A stretch of DNA of 7,329 nt. Source: Microcaldota archaeon. Its GTDB lineage: Archaea > Micrarchaeota > Micrarchaeia > Micrarchaeales > CABMGC01. Positions 5,877 to 7,329 of this stretch are shown in pieces; the stretch's first letter is position 1, and each line of letters begins with the position of its first letter. The translations under genes and the position numbers were made by a program. Under the pieces are notes generated by a model. The model saw only the letters and a program-made list of their open reading frames with translations. It was not told where the DNA came from and searched no databases. The stretch is from positions 1-7,329 of the forward strand of contig DAHVVD010000054.1 of assembly GCA_027328265.1 (NCBI GenBank), read 5' to 3'.

Positions 5877-5908
5877 CACGCCAGTAAACGGCGTGGATTT
5901 TACGCCAC
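5877..5908 (-). promoter_or_regulatory. Alternative hairpin arms in the ZIP leader
   Basis: Three short arms lie in a row. GGCGTG (5890-5895) can pair with CACGCC (5877-5882) across a 7-nt loop, or its first five bases GGCGT can pair with ACGCC (5902-5906) across a 7-nt loop. The pairings exclude each other. On minus this appears as two TGGCGT direct repeats around an inverted copy. It could be a switchable RNA leader or a repressor-binding site; no known riboswitch class is recognised. Confidence 0.3.
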
Positions 5909-5913
5909 AATAG

Positions 5914-5926
5914 ATAACTCAGTTAT
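5914..5926. promoter_or_regulatory. 13-bp perfect palindrome, candidate operator for the ZIP promoter
   Basis: ATAACTCAGTTAT has 6-bp arms about one central base. It starts roughly 10 bp downstream of the TATA-like box at 5936-5943 and covers the expected transcription start of the ZIP gene, where an archaeal repressor would block initiation. A metal-dependent regulator of the DtxR/MntR type is a natural guess, but the motif alone does not show it. Confidence 0.35.
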
Positions 5927-5935
5927 ACGTTTGTG

Positions 5936-5943
5936 TTTATATG
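5936..5943 (-). promoter_or_regulatory. TATA-like box for the ZIP gene
   Basis: The minus strand reads CATATAAA. A start about 25 bp downstream falls near 5914, giving a leader of about 75 nt that holds the hairpin arms and the SD. A second TATA-like run, CATAAATAAAGG at 5857-5868, would predict a start at the ATG itself, which disagrees with the good SD. Confidence 0.4.
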
Positions 5944-5957
5944 TCTGCATATCTTCT

Positions 5958-6584
5958 CTACCTGAAGCTTATTTCCATAGGCCCGGCGTAATTGAAATCG
6001 GGACACTTGATGAAGACCTTGACAACGTAGCTATCCTTCCTGTCGATGGTGAAAGGTGCTGAGGGTTCTGAAGACGCTATCTCAAAGGGTTTGTTTATTG
6101 AAAGAGAGGTCACCTTCCTTCCGTACTTCAGTATCTTGTACACCTGTATGTCGCGCCTGACTATCTGCGACTTCTTGAGTATCATGTTGTTGCTGCTCTC
6201 CTCTACTTCGGCTCTGTTATTTCCGTCGATGAGAACGAGCTTGCTGACGTCTATGTTCACGTTCTCTTTGCTGTCAGTGTTGAAGGCTATGGCAAGAGGG
6301 CCCGTATAGTTGGTAGACGGTGCCCTTATCCTCAGCTTGAACATCTGGCTTGAGAGATACGGGACAGATACTGGAGGTTGGGGCGAGACGCCGAGTAGTT
6401 CGAAGGGCTGGTCAACCTTTATCTCGCTGATCCTTATCTCAGGGCCCTTGAGGTTATCGGGAAGAAGACCGCTGCCCATCCTGTTCTGGAAAGGAATGTC
6501 AAGTTTGAATATTTGCTCATTTATCTCCCTGCCCTTGAGCGCGTGATGGTCGCCTACGAACTTGAGTGTTATGTTTGTAAGCAT
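5958..6584 (-). CDS. Unrecognised protein with a duplicated beta-rich domain
   Basis: 208 residues from the ATG at 6584; function not recognised. Two halves align: residues about 51-101 and 157-207 share [IV]xxIxxxxPFE[LI], then PxxP, a strand of alternating hydrophobics (FKLRIRAP / VKVFIKCP), and a terminal NY[TA]GP[LM]xI[AS]F motif. The alternating hydrophobic pattern indicates beta-sandwich (Ig-like) domains, and a partial third copy may exist at residues 20-36 (EINEQIFKLDIPFQN). There is no signal peptide or membrane segment, so it is probably cytoplasmic. The frame stays open without a stop for 45 codons upstream, back to 6719, and that stretch looks protein-like (contains VPVPSDFLRLSDFFKKFRG), but has no ATG, GTG or TTG start. 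A longer protein from a rare start near 6668 is therefore possible. It precedes the ZIP gene but is separated from it by that gene's own promoter. Confidence 0.75.
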   Translation of the reverse strand: MLTNITLKFVGDHHALKGREINEQIFKLDIPFQNRMGSGLLPDNLKGPEIRISEIKVDQPFELLGVSPQPPVSVPYLSSQMFKLRIRAPSTNYTGPLAIAFNTDSKENVNIDVSKLVLIDGNNRAEVEESSNNMILKKSQIVRRDIQVYKILKYGRKVTSLSINKPFEIASSEPSAPFTIDRKDSYVVKVFIKCPDFNYAGPMEISFR

Positions 6585-6685
6585 GATACTAACTTTGTCT
6601 GGTTTGCCTCTAAACTTCTTGAAAAAATCGCTAAGCCTCAGAAAATCACTAGGTACAGGGACTTCAATTAGATAGCAGTGGCAAG

Positions 6686-6698
6686 CATATAAATAATT
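6686..6698. promoter_or_regulatory. Shared TATA-like element between divergent genes
   Basis: CATATAAATAATT on plus reads as a TATA box in both directions (ATTATTTATATG on minus). Going right, a start near 6717 is just ahead of the peroxiredoxin ATG at 6724. Going left, a start near 6667 lies at the beginning of the open upstream extension of the 6584 gene. No better TATA-like box is seen in the 139-bp gap for either gene. Confidence 0.45.
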
Positions 6699-6723
6699 GT
6701 TGAGGATACTAAGTAGTGATTAG

Positions 6724-7188
6724 ATGCTCACTGAAGGCAAGAAAGCTCCCGAATTCCTCCTTGCCGGATCTGACGGGAAGACGCACAGCCTTAAGGAATT
6801 CGCAGGGAAATCTCTTGTCCTTTACTTTTATCCCAAGGATGACACGCCTGGCTGCACGATCGAGGCAAAGAGCTTCAGCAAGAGCATGGCTCCTATAAAA
6901 AAAGCAGGCGCCATGGTGGTTGGGATAAGCGCCGATGATGTGGACTCGCACTGCAGGTTTTCATCGAAGTATGGACTGGGATTTCTTCTCCTTTCAGACC
7001 CTGAAAGGAAGGCAATAGAGGAATATGGTGCTTATGGAGACAGGGGAATATTCGGAAAGGGGATCTTGAGGAAGACCTTCATAATAGGAAAGGATGGAGA
7101 GATACTGAAGATTTACAATAAAGTAAGGCCCCTTGGCCATGGCAGTGAGGTATTGGAATTTCTCAAAGGTATGAAAAACGGGGAGTGA
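6724..7188 (+). CDS. bcp: Thioredoxin-dependent peroxiredoxin, PrxQ/BCP family
   Basis: 154 residues, the usual PrxQ length. KAPEFLLAGSDGK (7-19), LVLYFYPKDDTPGCT (31-45) with peroxidatic C44 in the P-x3-(T/S)-xx-C setting (T41), GISADDVDSH (67-76), LLSDP (89-93), and R116 in LRKTFIIGKDGEI match the family. It reduces hydrogen peroxide and alkyl hydroperoxides in the cytoplasm. Many PrxQ proteins have the resolving Cys five residues after the peroxidatic one (PGCTxEAC); here that position is K49. The only other cysteine is C77, in the helix where a second PrxQ subclass carries its resolving Cys, so C44-C77 could be the redox pair. ATG at 6724 has AGTGAT four bases upstream. Its TGA directly abuts the ATG of the aminopeptidase gene, so the two are probably co-transcribed. 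Confidence 0.93.
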   Translation: MLTEGKKAPEFLLAGSDGKTHSLKEFAGKSLVLYFYPKDDTPGCTIEAKSFSKSMAPIKKAGAMVVGISADDVDSHCRFSSKYGLGFLLLSDPERKAIEEYGAYGDRGIFGKGILRKTFIIGKDGEILKIYNKVRPLGHGSEVLEFLKGMKNGE

Positions 7189-7329
7189 ATGGCTGGAACT
7201 GAGAATGTTGAGACACTTGGAGAGAATGTGATACCCTTAAGATATTCGCTTAGGATAGAACCTGACATGAAGACGTTTGGGTATTCTGGCGAGGTCAAGA
7301 TTGAGGTCAAGATTTCTAAACCAGTTAGA
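7189..7329 (+). CDS. M1-family zinc aminopeptidase (tricorn-interacting-factor-like), N-terminal 47 residues, cut by window edge
   Basis: The ATG at 7189 directly follows the peroxiredoxin TGA, and GGGGAGTGA before it, spanning that stop, is a strong SD. The 47 visible residues contain NVIPLRYSLRIEPDMKTFGY, then SGEVKIEVKI, the characteristic start of M1 aminopeptidases (the N-terminal saddle domain: P-x-x-Y-x-L-x-[IL]-x-P-D-x-x-x-[FT]-x-[FY]-x-G-x-V). In archaea such enzymes trim peptides released by the proteasome or tricorn. The GAMEN and HExxH catalytic motifs lie beyond the right edge, so catalytic competence cannot be judged. Confidence 0.85.
   Translation, partial: MAGTENVETLGENVIPLRYSLRIEPDMKTFGYSGEVKIEVKISKPVR

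Noticed and set aside
5467..5913. 148-codon plus-strand frame antisense to the ZIP gene
   Set aside because: The minus strand has unmistakable ZIP motifs and eight membrane helices; the plus frame has no recognisable features.

Overview
The window reads as archaeal chromosome. Evidence: ribosomal proteins uL15 and uL30 are of the archaeal/eukaryotic type (uL30 has the archaeal C-terminal extension), there is a KH-less beta-CASP RNase of the aCPSF2/aRNase J class, a COG1340-type archaeal coiled-coil protein, TATA-like boxes upstream of genes, and very compact, overlapping gene ends. The small ribosomal fragment joined to unrelated genes, together with the gene set, suggests a DPANN-type lineage such as Micrarchaeota, but that placement is inference.

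Layout. Positions 1-540 are an accessory patch: the 5' part of an IS200/IS605 tnpA (minus, running off the left edge), its hairpin-bearing left end, and next to it a ~147-bp remnant that looks like an internally deleted IS481-like element with short imperfect terminal inverted repeats and a 14-bp direct repeat. A small plus-strand gene of unknown function (540-956) follows, with three internal 15-bp tandem duplications. It converges, with a 2-bp gap, on a five-gene minus-strand cluster (4929 to 959): uL30, uL15, a GT4 glycosyltransferase, an archaeal coiled-coil protein and the beta-CASP RNase. Spacings of 9, 4, -8 and 0 bp and a TATA-like box only ahead of uL30 suggest one operon. In the classic archaeal spc cluster uL15 is followed by secY; here a glycosyltransferase follows instead.

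Upstream of that operon, also on minus, are a ZIP-family metal transporter (5838-5008) with a structured leader region, and an unrecognised protein with a duplicated beta-rich domain (6584-5958, possibly starting further upstream). A TATA-like element at 6686-6698 could serve both this gene and the divergent plus-strand pair: a PrxQ/BCP peroxiredoxin (6724-7188) followed, with its stop abutting the next ATG, by the start of an M1-family aminopeptidase (7189 to the right edge).

The genes are mostly housekeeping: translation, RNA decay, glycosylation, metal uptake, peroxide defence and peptide turnover. The unusual material lies in the nested mobile remnants at the left, the rearranged ribosomal operon, the PrxQ lacking its usual resolving cysteine, the duplicated-domain protein, and the palindromic ZIP promoter/leader. 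I did not find a clearly new defence or mobile system.
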